Source: Strigamia acuminata (taxonomy: Eukaryota; Arthropoda; Chilopoda; Geophilomorpha; Linotaeniidae). Taken from it: a DNA stretch of 64,000 nucleotides. Location of the stretch: positions 11,780,001-11,844,000 of the forward strand of contig OX442316.1 in the NCBI GenBank assembly GCA_949358305.1, read 5' to 3'. The notes under the pieces were generated by a model that worked only from the letters and a program-made list of their open reading frames with translations, was not told the DNA's origin and searched no databases. Numbering within the stretch: the stretch's first letter is position 1; every line of letters starts with the position of its first letter. Position numbers and translations under genes: made by a program. Shown here piece after piece: positions 1-10,621 of the stretch.

Positions 1-2080
1 AGGATTTCTAATGCTGCCAACCTGGAAGATTCTGCACTAAAGCTTTTTATTTAAATTTTTTTTATATTTGTAATTTTTTATTCTTAAGTGTAATTTTTTT
101 CTTTAAGCGAAATAAAAGTTATTTGTGTGTATTGTGTCATTGTAATTTTTCTGCAAGTTTTATTTCAACTATGATTTTGTATAGTTGAAATAAAGCTTGC
201 AGTAAAATTATAATTGTACAATATACTTTAAATTATAATTTCTTTAGTACTTTATTTAAAATGGGAAATCTGTATACCCACCATCCCCTTTTTTATACTA
301 AGTCCAAACCTATAAAAATTTGGCATAGATTCGCCTTTTTTGGACTTAGAATATTTTGCGGATAAATGACATAGCTTATAGAAAATAAAACTTTATTGAA
401 ATAAAAATATACACTTTACAAATTTTTCCTTAAAAGGAAAATAAATGGCTAATCAAAGGTTTAAGCGGGTTATAACGGACCATTTAAGGATAATCTCGGG
501 TAAACATCCCCCTTGAGACTCCGCCGTATTACCACACCCAGGACCCAGAGTGTGCCACGCTCTGGGCCCCTTCAAAATGTCCCACGATGTCTTCCTGATG
601 TTTATGTTAACCTGAAAAAAAAACATTCATATAAAATTACGCGAAAATAAAGTTATACAAAATTATAAATGGAACCGATACAAAATTGAAATTATACAGT
701 AGAAATTATGTAATAATTATAATTATAAAATTCAAATATAAAATCTGGAAATCGGTTTAGCTGTCACGGAATTGGTCTACGCTGTCCGAGGATTCGTCTT
801 TTATGCATATGCTCCGGTATCCATGTTGTCGTCCGCGTTATTCGACTCGTGCGTCGTCGACAAACCTATTTTTTAAAAATGCAAAATTAGCAACTTAAAA
901 AAATGTAAAATAATGTAAAATAAGTATATAAGTTAATAAAAGATTAATAACTAAATTTCCATTCCGAAATAAAGTTAAATAAAATATTTATAAAATATTA
1001 AATAAAACTAAAAAGACAAATTAAATTGAAATTCCTCTACTTCTTCTAAAATGCAAAATAACGGATAAAAACTAAAACTAAATTAATAAATTACCATGTA
1101 ATTGCAGTATAATAAAATTGGATACAATTTCCAAAAAACATTAAACAAATCTAAGGAAAACTAATTAAATATGCTCGCCTTAACCGTACAAAACACTATA
1201 CTGTACAAAAATATAACTGTACAAAAATATAACTGTACAAATAGCTAAAACATAAAAGGTCAAAACGACTAATAATTAATTCCATAAAAAACAATTTTAA
1301 AACCGCTAAATTAAACCTAAGAAGTAAAATTTGAGAAAAACTCACTCAGAACGCCGTGTGTGCTTCGCCTCCAACCCGGAAATAAAAACTGGTGAAAATC
1401 TGAAGAGAAAAAATAAAGATGCAAAGTAGTCCTGGCGTGCAGACTAATCAGCATAGCCAATCAAAATCCATGGAAACTTCTAGCAGTGTGACAACTTCCA
1501 GCCACACATATTCCACCTAGTGATAAAACATTAATCACGGAATTTTTTTTAGCACAAATATTTTGCAATAAAAAATTTAAACTTTCTTCCTTCGTGTTAA
1601 ACGTAATATATTTATTCATATTTATCGCGTGTGCACTGGTATATCCAACACATGATACGGCTAATTAACGTCTACTCACTGCTGTACGAAACAGCTCAGT
1701 GTGACGTAATGGTCTCTGTCATTGACGGTGGGCGTGCGAGTTCGAATCTGCTCTCGTTATTTCTTGGATTGTTTTTTTTCAAGCTTCAAAAGACATAGCA
1801 CATTTCGACGTCCTTTGATAAACGACTGGATGGCTCCGTGCTCCGAAAATAAACATTTATGCAACATGCAAGGGAGCCGGCCGTCAAAGATGGCTCGTGT
1901 AAATGTTTAATTTTTTTTTTTTGCTTTATTTAATGAGGCCTAGTATACAGGTGCTATAATCCTATGACGAATTGGTCAAATTTTAGTCGTATTCTTTGTG
2001 TACGGGGTTCGCGTCCATGTGGCGCATCTTTCCTTTTTCTTTTGAAGATCGAAATACGAATGTTAGTGAGTGTCTTCCTA
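1..2080. other. AT-rich non-coding DNA
   Basis: I see no credible gene here. Reading frames are short and interrupted on both strands. The only structure I see besides the tRNA-like patch near 1700 is a short inverted repeat near 541-565 (CCCAGAG ... CTCTGGG) and a few copies of an AACTGTACAAAAATAT-like motif near 1195-1245. Nothing supports a function. Confidence 0.5.
1697..1765 (+). repeat. tRNA-like (SINE-head-like) segment
   Basis: The stretch contains an A-box-like word (TGACGTAATGG) followed about 30 bases later by a B-box-like word (GAGTTCGAATC). This is the spacing of an internal RNA polymerase III promoter. I could not fold a full cloverleaf, so it is better read as the decayed head of a tRNA-derived SINE than as a tRNA gene. 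A second, weaker example may lie at 1973-2025 (TGACGAATTGG, then GGTTCGCGTCC). Confidence 0.25.
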
Positions 2081-2093
2081 ATCTTCTAGTCAT

Positions 2094-2292
2094 TTATTTA
2101 ATTTAGGAGCATTCGATAATAAGTCATTTATTTCAGTTATTTTTATCAATTTAAGGAAACTGAAACAAAAATTAGCATCAATCGATATTACTACATTTAT
2201 AGGAGCATTCAATAAGACCATTCATTTCATTTAGGAGCATTCAATAATACGTCATTTATTTCACTTATTTTTATCAATTTAAGGAAACTAAG
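2094..2292. repeat. tandem repeat, period about 128 bp
   Basis: A block beginning TTAGGAGCATTC and ending ATTTAAGGAAACT occurs at about 2103-2163 and again at about 2231-2291, with few differences. A partial third copy of the TAGGAGCATTCAATAA core sits between them near 2201. No coding potential is seen. It lies just to the left of the gene-fragment cluster. Confidence 0.7.
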
Positions 2293-2949
2293 TACTGTAT
2301 TTGCCTAACCAATGCTCCATCATCTTAATTTGAATATCCAATCAGAAATCCCAGAAATTTTTCGAAAAAACGTCAACTTCGTGCGAGTTGTCATCTGGTG
2401 ATAAAAATTGCAACATAAGGTGCTCTGTAGTTTACTTTTCGCATCTAATAACATTTCTATCTGTAGGAATTGCCACGACGCGGCGCGTCCACGCGCGCAT
2501 GCTCGTTACGCTTTCACTGATAAAAATTTGGCGCCCGTTTTATTTTCTGGAACCTGGCACTGTGAAGATTGATGACGAGATGTGGGCTGAAATTATTGGT
2601 CAACGTGTAAGTTATATTGTTTTACTCACTCAACTATAGTTTAAGAACAAAAAAAAAACCACGTAAAGTATTTATCGAGCGTTGTTGGTGTTATCTCTCA
2701 CGTGACAAATCCTTCCCCTCCCCGCCGCCATTGTCAAAAAATTACATTTTTCAACTTTAAAAAACGGAAATTAAAAAATATATTCATTTTTCCGAGTTTT
2801 TTTGAATCTCATCTAACAAAGTAACCATCGCCAAATTTGATTCGATCAGTGTTCGGTATCGTAATGAAAAATCAAAAAATATTGAAGAAATCTATTTTCT
2901 ATATACCGGTACTCACTATATTCTCATGGCAACCACGATTGGCGTTGTT

Positions 2950-3759
2950 TATGATCTCGCTGAATTCCCTTCTTCGATCAATTCTTCCTTGGGATTGGGA
3001 GGAATATCAGCAACTGAAACAAAAAATAGTTATTTAAATGTAAACATTTTTTAATTTTTTTTATATACGAGTCACCTAAGCCTTTAGTTCGTACAGTTAG
3101 TGTTTTTGATTGTTCACTCTGCCCAACTTTATTTACGACTATTACGTACAAGTGGTAATTCGAGCCACATTATAAATCGTACAATCGATAAGCATCCTCT
3201 TTTGCTCCGATTTCAATAACTTGCCAAGTCCCAAATTCTTTTTTAAAATAAAGCAAATAACCTAAAAAGAAAAAAAATCATTGACTTTACTATTTACAAA
3301 AAATGTGTGATTTTTTTGGAACATACCGTACCTACAATTGGACTTGCACCTTTAATTGCACATCAAGAGTAGTTGTCGTAACCAACGTGACCGCCAAGTT
3401 CGGTTTGCTCGGTGGAGCTGGCAATAAAAATAAATATATTTATTCGTTAATTCAATAAGCTTCTAGTCGATTTAAATTGGATTACCAACCGAGGACAATT
3501 AAAGTATAAACAACTTGATCCATTCCAAAATGATTGCTTAATTTGCAGCTGTAATTTCCCGCGTCTTTTTCTTGAATATTTGTGATTGTCAAAGATCCAT
3601 CGGTCGATACGTACAGACGATCACTTTTATCAACAATCTTTCCCCTCCTGCTCCATTTTCTATCCGGCATTAGAATACCTACGGCTTTACACGGTAACGT
3701 AAGTGTGGACTTGACAGCTTTAGCTGTGATTTCATCAAAAGAAGCTGATTTGGCAGGAA
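2950..3759 (-). pseudogene. Dscam-paralogue fragment (Ig10, FN3-5, start of FN3-6)
   Basis: Four exon-like pieces match the Dscam gene of this window in order. They are an Ig domain at 3759-3490 (contains LPCKAVG and DAGNYSCKLSNHFGMDQVVY), the start of an FN3 domain from 3417 (APPSKPNLAVT), its second half from 3261 (GYLLYFKKEFG ... YVIVVNKVG), and the start of the last FN3 domain from 3013 (VADIPPNPKEELIEE). Acceptor sites are recognisable. The second FN3 half has an in-frame TAA before CGSNYHLY, and the last piece ends in a stop after about 20 codons, so the copy is broken. Its Ig10 lies in one exon, whereas the intact gene splits Ig10 in two. It therefore probably derives from a different Dscam paralogue rather than from the gene at 33-64 kb. 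Confidence 0.8.
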
Positions 3760-3856
3760 CTACGAAGAAAAAAAATGGGCAAAAAATGTTCACTTTTCTG
3801 AAATCCAACAACTCTTACTGTTGATATCTCCCGGTGATGCAATTAACACATCCGAC

Positions 3857-3990
3857 TAAGTCAGACTTTAAATCGAGAAAATGACCGCGAATGCTTCTTC
3901 TTGCTTCTATGTCGTTCGTCATCAGAATTGGCATTCTGAAACAAATATAAATATTTCAAAATTAATCGCCGTCCGGTCTCGACTTTTTTG
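3857..3990 (-). pseudogene. Prp40 fragment (RS-rich exon, intron and preceding exon end)
   Basis: The minus strand carries NANSDDERHRSKKKHSRSF, matching the RS-rich exon of Prp40 at about 13.43-13.54 kb. The adjoining intron and the edge of the preceding exon are also copied (compare AATCGCCGTC in both places). Compared with the parent it has lost a short stretch inside the RS codons and then diverges before a stop. Because intronic sequence is included, this is a DNA-level copy and not a retrocopy. It lies about 100 bp from the Dscam fragment. Confidence 0.75.
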
Positions 3991-4537
3991 GTCTATTTAA
4001 TGTGTAGGAGCACCTGAAAAACAGAAATTAAGCAGCTATGGGCCTAGTCAATACTTGCAATCTCACTTGCTTCTCATCCTTGTTTGACTAAGGTAGTGCC
4101 AACTCGAAAATACAATGCAGTAGTAGATCGCACACAACTCTCATTTGCGTATTTATTCGGATGCTTTGCTTACGCCTCCCAATCTCAACAAACTTGTAAA
4201 TTGATATTCTTCGATTTTTTCATAACTTGGCGTTCGTCCGCCGACTATTTGAAAATTGTTTTTTTTTGTGTTCTGATTATTGTATTGGAAATAGCTGCTA
4301 TTCTTTCTATATTAAAATGGAGTTTTCTATCATTTTAAACATTAAAAAATTGAGAAATGTTAAAGATAAAAATTAAATGGCTTCCGTAGATACATTTATT
4401 AAAAAGTGTCTAATTATGTACAGTAGAAAGTGTAGAAAAAACATTACCAAGTTATTGCGTCTGGAGCGCCATTTTATAGCGTTAATAAAACACTTGTTAT
4501 TTATACGGTTTAATGACGCAGAATTTAATGAGAAAAA

Positions 4538-5700
4538 CCTTGTCAACAAACCAGTTCCTAGCCATGGTTGAAGGAAATTGTAGTCACTCGACTTACTGCA
4601 GCTATGTGACTTACTTGACAAAACAACCTAGGAATAAAGAGACGAGTAAATAAATTAGGCGGTTGATCTAACACTTTTACGTTACTCACCTGGACATTTT
4701 GGGAATGAAATACGATGAGATCCGGTTTCAAAGCTAACCACAATCGGTACAACCTACATCTCATACGGCCAAAGGTAGAAGTGGTCATCTATCCAAAGAA
4801 TACTGCAAAAAGTTAACGAAGACGCGATTTAACTCGACGAGATAAAATGTTTCCAATCAATACTCTGCAGGAAAGATCAGGGGCAGCTCAAACGCTTGAT
4901 CCAAGTTGTGAAAGCTGAAAAGTTCTTTTCCCCTTTTCCAGTTTCTGCTCATCACCAACTGAACTGAATTAGGTCTGTCAGCATGTGGTATAGGAATTTG
5001 GAACACAACAGAATGGCTATTGAAATGATGAGTTGTCAGAGGTGACAACAAACTTGTTTTACAATGTGCTACCTATCAATTTGTGTGTATTTATCCTTGA
5101 CCAATTAAATGTTTATTTTTTTATTTTATTTTATTTTTGACGAAAAAGAGAACTTTTGAATTCTGAAGCTTTGCATAACCAATGAGTGTTGTCAAATTTG
5201 TTGTCAAAATTAATGATAAAGCAATAAGAAATGCAAATTTTGAGTGCTGCTCATACTAAGTGCTCATACTAACTTGTAAGCATTGAAGCTGATGCAACAA
5301 TGCATGCATGTGAACTATAGGCTTTAGTGTTACTGAAGGAATAAAAAGTAAAATGGCACTCGGAAAATAATACTCTTTTTTGAGTAAGTATTAAATTCGC
5401 ACAAACCTTTGTGATTCCCACTTAAGATTTCCAAAACATTTCCAATGAGTGGCCATGTGTAAAGTGCTGGCAACTTGTTTATCAATCCCCTAATCCCGAG
5501 CGCCAGATTTGTATAGTAATGCCACTGTAGAAATATATCAGCAATAAAAAGGAAACTTGCCCACAACAACTCGGTGTAGTCATTTCCATTTTCACAGCGA
5601 TGGTATCGACATGTCTAACTCGCAAAGCGCACAGGATCCAGTTTGCTAATAACCAATCCTCCATGAGCAAAATTCTAAAATCTAAGATTAAATTTGTAAA
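4538..5700 (-). pseudogene. CYP4-like cytochrome P450, N-terminal exons only
   Basis: Three degraded exons of a microsomal P450 are readable. The first (about 5620-5408) has a hydrophobic anchor followed by the proline-rich hinge KLPALYTWPLIGNVLEIL, which is typical of family 4. The second (about 4795-4692) contains LYRLWLALKPDLIVFHSQ before a good GTGAGT donor. The third (4595-4538) reads SDYNFLQPWLGTGLLT, the conserved CYP4 segment before the first helices. Nothing of the I-helix, the EXXR motif or the haem-binding cysteine is present. The reading frame is not continuous between exons, and the copy ends after about one fifth of a P450. Confidence 0.75.
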
Positions 5701-5984
5701 TTAAGTAAGAGTTTGTTTGTCATTACAGGCAATATTTAAAAATGGGCGTTAAGTCTGTGAGAAAAGTGGATGGAACCATTAAAGTTCAAATAGAAGTACT
5801 GTAGGTGGAAAAGTGAGTGGGTGAATGCACACAAGTGTCCTGACCGAAGAGAAAATAGCAACAGACGGTCAACTATAAAAATTAAAATTTTGACGTATAA
5901 ATCAGGAAAAACTGGGTTAGTGTGAACTTAAATAAATACAAAACGGGGATGATTTAACACTTTTATATCAGACAGAGAGTTTAC

Positions 5985-6616
5985 ATTTTGTAATGAACAT
6001 TAAAATACTTTTAAGTGACTGACTGTTGAAAAGCGAAAACAATCCGTAACAACTTTCCATTTGTCTTTTTGAACAGTGAGCACAAAACTGATGAAACGGA
6101 GTCGAAGGTTTTTCCTGGAATTTGATGAGACCTGATACATGCACGAGAATCGTTGGCTGGCTGTTCACGGTTTCACCTACAATTGCAATGGTTAGTTAAT
6201 TAATAATTACCGTTAAAAACATTTTTATAGGAATAAAAAACGAACCTAACACTCGTTGCGTGTCCAAACTAGATCACGTTGTTTCACTAATGGGTAAATT
6301 TTTATAAAACATTGTGATCGCCTCATTTCCATTCACGCAGTTGCCATTCCACACTAAACGTGCGTCGTCCGTATACAGTTTGGCTAATTTCTACAAAATA
6401 AAACAATAAATTAGTACGAATCTCTAGGGTAGATTTTACTACTTTCTCGTACATTTGTCCAAATTATTTAAATAAATTGCCGCAAAATCATCAGCCGCCT
6501 TACAATCTTGATCCAGCTTGTTTGCAGCGTCCTAATTGAAAAAAATTAAGTCGTAAATTCATTAGAATCTTCAATAATATTTAAAAATACAAATACGGCC
6601 TTACCAAGTCAGCCAT
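5985..6616 (-). pseudogene. NXT1/p15-like mRNA export cofactor, broken copy
   Basis: Four exons reconstruct an NTF2-fold protein of the NXT1/NXT2 family, the small partner of the mRNA export receptor NXF1. Exon 1 (6616-6605) encodes MADL. Exon 2 (6532-6443) has DQDCKAADDFAAIYLNNLDK. Exon 3 (from 6390) has KLYTDDARLVWNGNCVNG. The last exon (about 6178-5985) has TILVHVSGLIKFQEKP and, in a shifted frame, VLTVQKDKWKVVTDCFRF. Two lesions are visible: a TGA in exon 3 just after NLPISETT, and a frameshift in exon 4 between FHQ and VLTVQ. The whole length is present with introns, so it is an unprocessed duplicate. A functional copy is expected elsewhere in the genome. Confidence 0.8.
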
Positions 6617-7247
6617 CTTGTTTTTCACCAAATGATTTTCTAAACGAAATGCGCGCTCAGTTTGAAAAGGTGGTCCCTCCGATAGAAAATCAATAAAAAT
6701 CTGTCAACTGGATGAAAAATTTCAGTAAAACTTTTACGTTGCATTGTGGTAAGGCGTCACCAAGGGCCGCTAATGTTTGAATTTGAATACGTCAGCGACA
6801 CAAAATAACAGTTGTATAAATGTCTATCAGCAGGTTCTACGACCTAGTAAAGTGACTTCATCGAGCGGGCCGCACCAAAATTGAAGCGAAATTGACAATG
6901 ACTACTAACAAGTCCATCACCGCGAATGAGATTTCCTACGAGAAAAAGTCAGCGCAATACAGCGAAAATACCGGATTAGACATAGATATTATATAATTTG
7001 ATTTTAAAGTTTATTGATTTTTTTTAAAATTAAAAATTATTGTTTCTGCAATAATTAGAAATGTGATACGTGTCGTTGTTTGTGTCATGCACAGTACGAC
7101 AGTTGACACTGTCTATCAATAAACTTATAAAATGAAATTCTATAGTCTTCTCATCACGAAGATGGTCTTGCGGAGAAGCCTATCACCACTCACCATCATC
7201 CAAGAAGATTAAGTGTGCATACGGTATTAACCTCTTAGGGAATGTTA
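6617..7247. other. non-coding, upstream of the NXT1 copy
   Basis: No reading frame of note is present. The first 250 bases may hold the old NXT1 promoter, but I see no clear core element. Confidence 0.4.
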
Positions 7248-7249
7248 TA

Positions 7250-8041
7250 CTCCCTCTGTCCCAAATTATGGTATACATTTCTCTAAAAAATTCTCGATTA
7301 TCGTTAGTTTTGTATAATTTTAAGATATTTTAACTGAATAACCTTTCAAATTAAGTGGACTTCCTGATCACTAAGTGGCATTATGGGTAATTAGTGTATC
7401 GTTCCATTATTGCTGAGTTGAATTTTCCCAAAATGGACTCAAATTTAAATGGCACCTGTTGTGCTTAAAGTAAAGTGAAAATGAATTCGAAAAATGGCTG
7501 TTTCCAAAGAAAAATGACAAAATAGAATAAATTAACTGATAATCAGCGAAATTGTATACAACAGCTGTAGCTGAAACAAAGCATTGTTAGGAATAAGGCA
7601 CCATTAATGAAATTTGCAGGCAAATTGAAATTACTCCACTAACTATTTTACAAATTTGGTGAGAAGTTAAAAAACAATACAACGAAGGACATATTCCTGC
7701 CAAAAGATAAACATAACAATGTATTTTTGACATTGCAATGTTGTATGGAGTCAGGGATGATAGCAAAAAATGGCAACAATTACAAAATTCACAAATTCAG
7801 AGCAATCATTACAAGTTATTGTTATGGAGTATTATTTATTGTTATTGTTTACTCTTTATTTTTTATTGTTATTATTTACTCCATATTATTTATTGTTTAC
7901 TTAATTTATTTATAATTTAACTTATTTATATTAATTTTGCATTTTTATAATGATAAAAATCAAATAAAACCTGAAATGTATACCATAATTTGGGACAAAA
8001 ATAATAGTACAAATGTATACCATAATTTGGGACAGAGGGAG
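7250..8041 (+). mobile_element. decayed mariner-like element with Stowaway-like termini
   Basis: The element starts CTCCCTCTGTCCCAAATTAT at 7250 and ends with the exact inverse at 8041. It is flanked by TA on both sides (7248-7249 and 8042-8043), the target duplication of IS630/Tc1/mariner transposons. A second copy of the inner terminal repeat sits about 45 bp inside the right end. The interior carries a ruined transposase start: LTDNQRNCIQQL near 7536, then TINEICRQIEITPLTILQIW and EVKKQYNEGHIPAKR near 7600-7710. This resembles the helix-turn-helix DNA-binding region of mariner-like transposases, but it is interrupted by stops. No catalytic domain is left. The end sequence closely resembles the consensus of plant Stowaway MITEs. 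Confidence 0.85.
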
Positions 8042-8236
8042 TATTATTTTTATTTAAACGAATAACATAGAGTTGGCTTTCAAACCAATGTAACATAGTC
8101 TTAAACACACCAATCAGGTGAGAACTATTAATTCCGAGAAAATTAAGAGGAATTCAATGAGAGTTAATTGCGTTTTTATAAGATATGATTTGGTTAGAAA
8201 TTGACAGCAGAAAAACCTGCTCTTTTATATTTATGA

Positions 8237-8524
8237 CTTGTTTGTTTGTCGCACTTAGCTTGTAATGAAAGTGTACTTATACTCAAAACCACCACAACGT
8301 TGACCTATTTCCGAGCCAAATTACGCCTAACTGTGGTCTGTGCTCTGCTACGCGGACAAGTAGTTCTGTGTCAAAGCATGACAATTCTGGTGTTATGGGC
8401 TACTTTTTTGTGCCACTACACCAGTGATACGGCTTGGAATAGGTCAACGTTGTGGTGGTTTTGAGTATAGATAGGTGAAATAGCATTTTATTGTGAAACT
8501 ATTATGAAACGTTAGACAAACAAG
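8237..8524. mobile_element. MITE with long inverted repeats
   Basis: The outer ends are related inverse sequences (CTTGTTTGTTTGTC on the left, GACAAACAAG on the right). A longer, almost perfect inverted repeat lies inside: ACTCAAAACCACCACAACG at about 8280 and CGTTGTGGTGGTTTTGAGT at about 8448. No open frame is present. The family is not identified. Confidence 0.65.
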
Positions 8525-9060
8525 CAGCTGGCATGGTACTGGCAGAAGAACGTAACTTAAAAAATTCTGTCATCTGCAACTGGGTCCTCAAGCACTAGTA
8601 GCCGGTCAAAAACCTTGTTGTTACATGAATGGACAAAACATTATAATAAAGATGTGCTCTTACCTTATTAGTGAGCAGTGTTGCTGACCATGCAATCAAG
8701 TATTCTCCAGTTTTTAGTTCTTACAAGTCAACAATTTGGTATTGAATAGCTTTGTTGTATTGGTTGTAATGTACCCAGAAGCTGTAAATTGATTTTAATG
8801 TATCATCCTGAACCAATTGGGTATGTTTTAACATTAAAGTGAATATAAAGTTAGTACTGGCCTAGGTGTTCAGATTTCTACTTTGGTGATATTTTTATTT
8901 TGTTTGTATGGGTTGACAATTGACATCAAAGGTAATTAATTGTTCTTTATCTCGCGTACTCGATTCGGTTAAGTAATGCCAATCCTTAATGTGCTACTCG
9001 TATTGCCTTTTTTCTCGAATACATTGGACCATCATGGTTCATTCTGTTCCTTGTTACGGT
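8525..9060. other. non-coding DNA between repeats
   Basis: No coding signal, RNA gene or clear repeat is visible. Confidence 0.4.
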
Positions 9061-9065
9061 ACTGT

Positions 9066-9350
9066 TGTGTTTCCCGTTATGTTCGTGATCACTGTTGTTT
9101 CCCGTTGTGTTCGTGATCACTGTTGTTTCCCATTATGTTCGTGATCACTGTTGTTTCCCGTTATGTTTGTTTCTGCATGTATCGAACCTTTATGTTTGTT
9201 TCTGCATGTATCGAACCTTTATGTTTGTTTCTGTTCCTTGTCAATGTATCGTACCGTTATGTTTCTTCCTGTTCTTTATTACTGTTCTGTACCATTATAT
9301 TTGTTTGTTTCCTTTCCTTGTTTGTCTGTGCTGTACGAACAGGTTTCATG
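9066..9350 (+). repeat. short tandem repeats of 28-29 bp
   Basis: Three copies of a 28-bp unit (GTTATGTTCGTGATCACTGT and following TGTTTCCC) are followed by two copies of a related 29-bp unit (ATGTTTGTTTCTGCATGTAT and following CGAACCTTT), then diverged copies. Long frames through this stretch are a by-product of the repeat period. Confidence 0.75.
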
Positions 9351-9387
9351 CAAAGAGTGAATGTTCGAATGTTCTGTATCATGAAGA

Positions 9388-10065
9388 GATATCGTCCTGT
9401 AGCTAGTCAATACGACAGCCATTGGAATTCTACCATTAGGCATCGTCCTGCCGCTAGTCAATACGACATCCATTGGAATTTTACCATTAGGTATCGTCCT
9501 GCCGCTAGTCAATGCAACATTTATTGGAATTTTACCATTAGGTATCGTCCTGCCGCTAGTCAATTTTACGCCCATTTTAACACTGCCATTGGGTATCGTC
9601 CTGCCGCTAGTCAATGCAACATCCATTGGAATTTTACCATTAGGTATCGTCCTGCCGCTAGTCAATTTTACGCCCATTTGAACATTGTTATTGAGTATCG
9701 TCCTGCCGCTAGTCAATTTTGCGCCCATTTAAACACTACCATTGGGTATCGTCCTGCCGCTAGCTAGTTACTGTATTTTAGCATCATAACTAGCAACAGG
9801 ACGATACTTAATGATAACGTTCCAGGATAGCGCAGTGGCTACCAGCAGGACGGTACTTAACAGAGGGGGTCCAACGACTAACAACAGGACGGTACCTAAT
9901 GATAAAGTTCTAGAGGGGTGTAACTGGCTAGAGACAGAACGATACCTAATGGCAAAGTTTCAATGGAAATTATAATAACTAGCGACAGGACGATACCTGA
10001 CGGCAAAGTTTCAATGGAAAGTATATTAACTAGCGACAGAACGGTACTTTGTGAGTTCCAATGAC
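9388..10065. repeat. repeat array in two facing orientations
   Basis: About seven units of roughly 50-60 bp run from 9388 to 9770, each starting TATCGTCCTGCCGCTAGTCA. From about 9785 to 10065 the same core appears inverted (ACTAGCGACAGGACGATACC) four or five times with more divergent spacers. The two halves can pair, so a single-stranded copy would form a large hairpin. The open frame across the left half (up to 9767) follows the repeat and looks non-coding. Confidence 0.8.
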
Positions 10066-10209
10066 TAGAGGTTTAATATCATTTTTTCATTCTTTAATTT
10101 GCTTTATTTTTCTATAATGGATAGAAGAAAATCTGTTAAGGTTAAAACTTTTACAATATACCAAAACAAATTTGTAAACATTTTTGTACACATTAATTTT
10201 ACTTTTTAA

Positions 10210-10621
10210 CAGAATAGAAAATAGAAAACAGAATAGAAAATAGAAAATAGAATAGAAAACAGAATAGAAAATAGAAAATAGAATAGAAAACAGAATAGAA
10301 AATAGAAAATAGAATAGAAAACAGAATAGAAAATAGAAAATAGAATAGAAAACAGAATAGAAAATAGAAAATAGAATAGAAAACAGAATAGAAAATAGAA
10401 AATAGAATAGAAAACAGAATAGAAAATAGAAAATAGAATAGAAAACAGAATAGAAAATAGAAAATAGAATAGAAAACAGAATAGAAAATAGAAAATAGAA
10501 TAGAAAACAGAATAGAAAATAGAAAATAGAATAGAAAACAGAATAGAAAATAGAAAATAGAATAGAAAACAGAATAGAAAATAGAAAATAGAAAATAGAA
10601 TAGAAAACAGAATAGAAAATA
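10210..10621. repeat. 31-bp minisatellite
   Basis: About 13 head-to-tail copies of a purine-rich 31-bp unit built from GAATAGAAAA, TAGAAAATAG and AATAGAAAACA are present. The unit is nearly perfect throughout, suggesting recent expansion. One strand is almost pure purine. The 147-codon frame on the minus strand is a repeat artefact rich in Phe, Tyr and Ser. Confidence 0.95.

Noticed and set aside
9123-9767. 214-codon plus-strand frame and antisense 149-codon frame
   Set aside because: Both run through the tandem repeats, each repeat giving the same peptide (RYRPAASQ). There is no independent coding signal.
9388-10065. CRISPR-like array
   Set aside because: Repeats are long, diverged and switch orientation, spacers are themselves repeated, and the genome is clearly eukaryotic.
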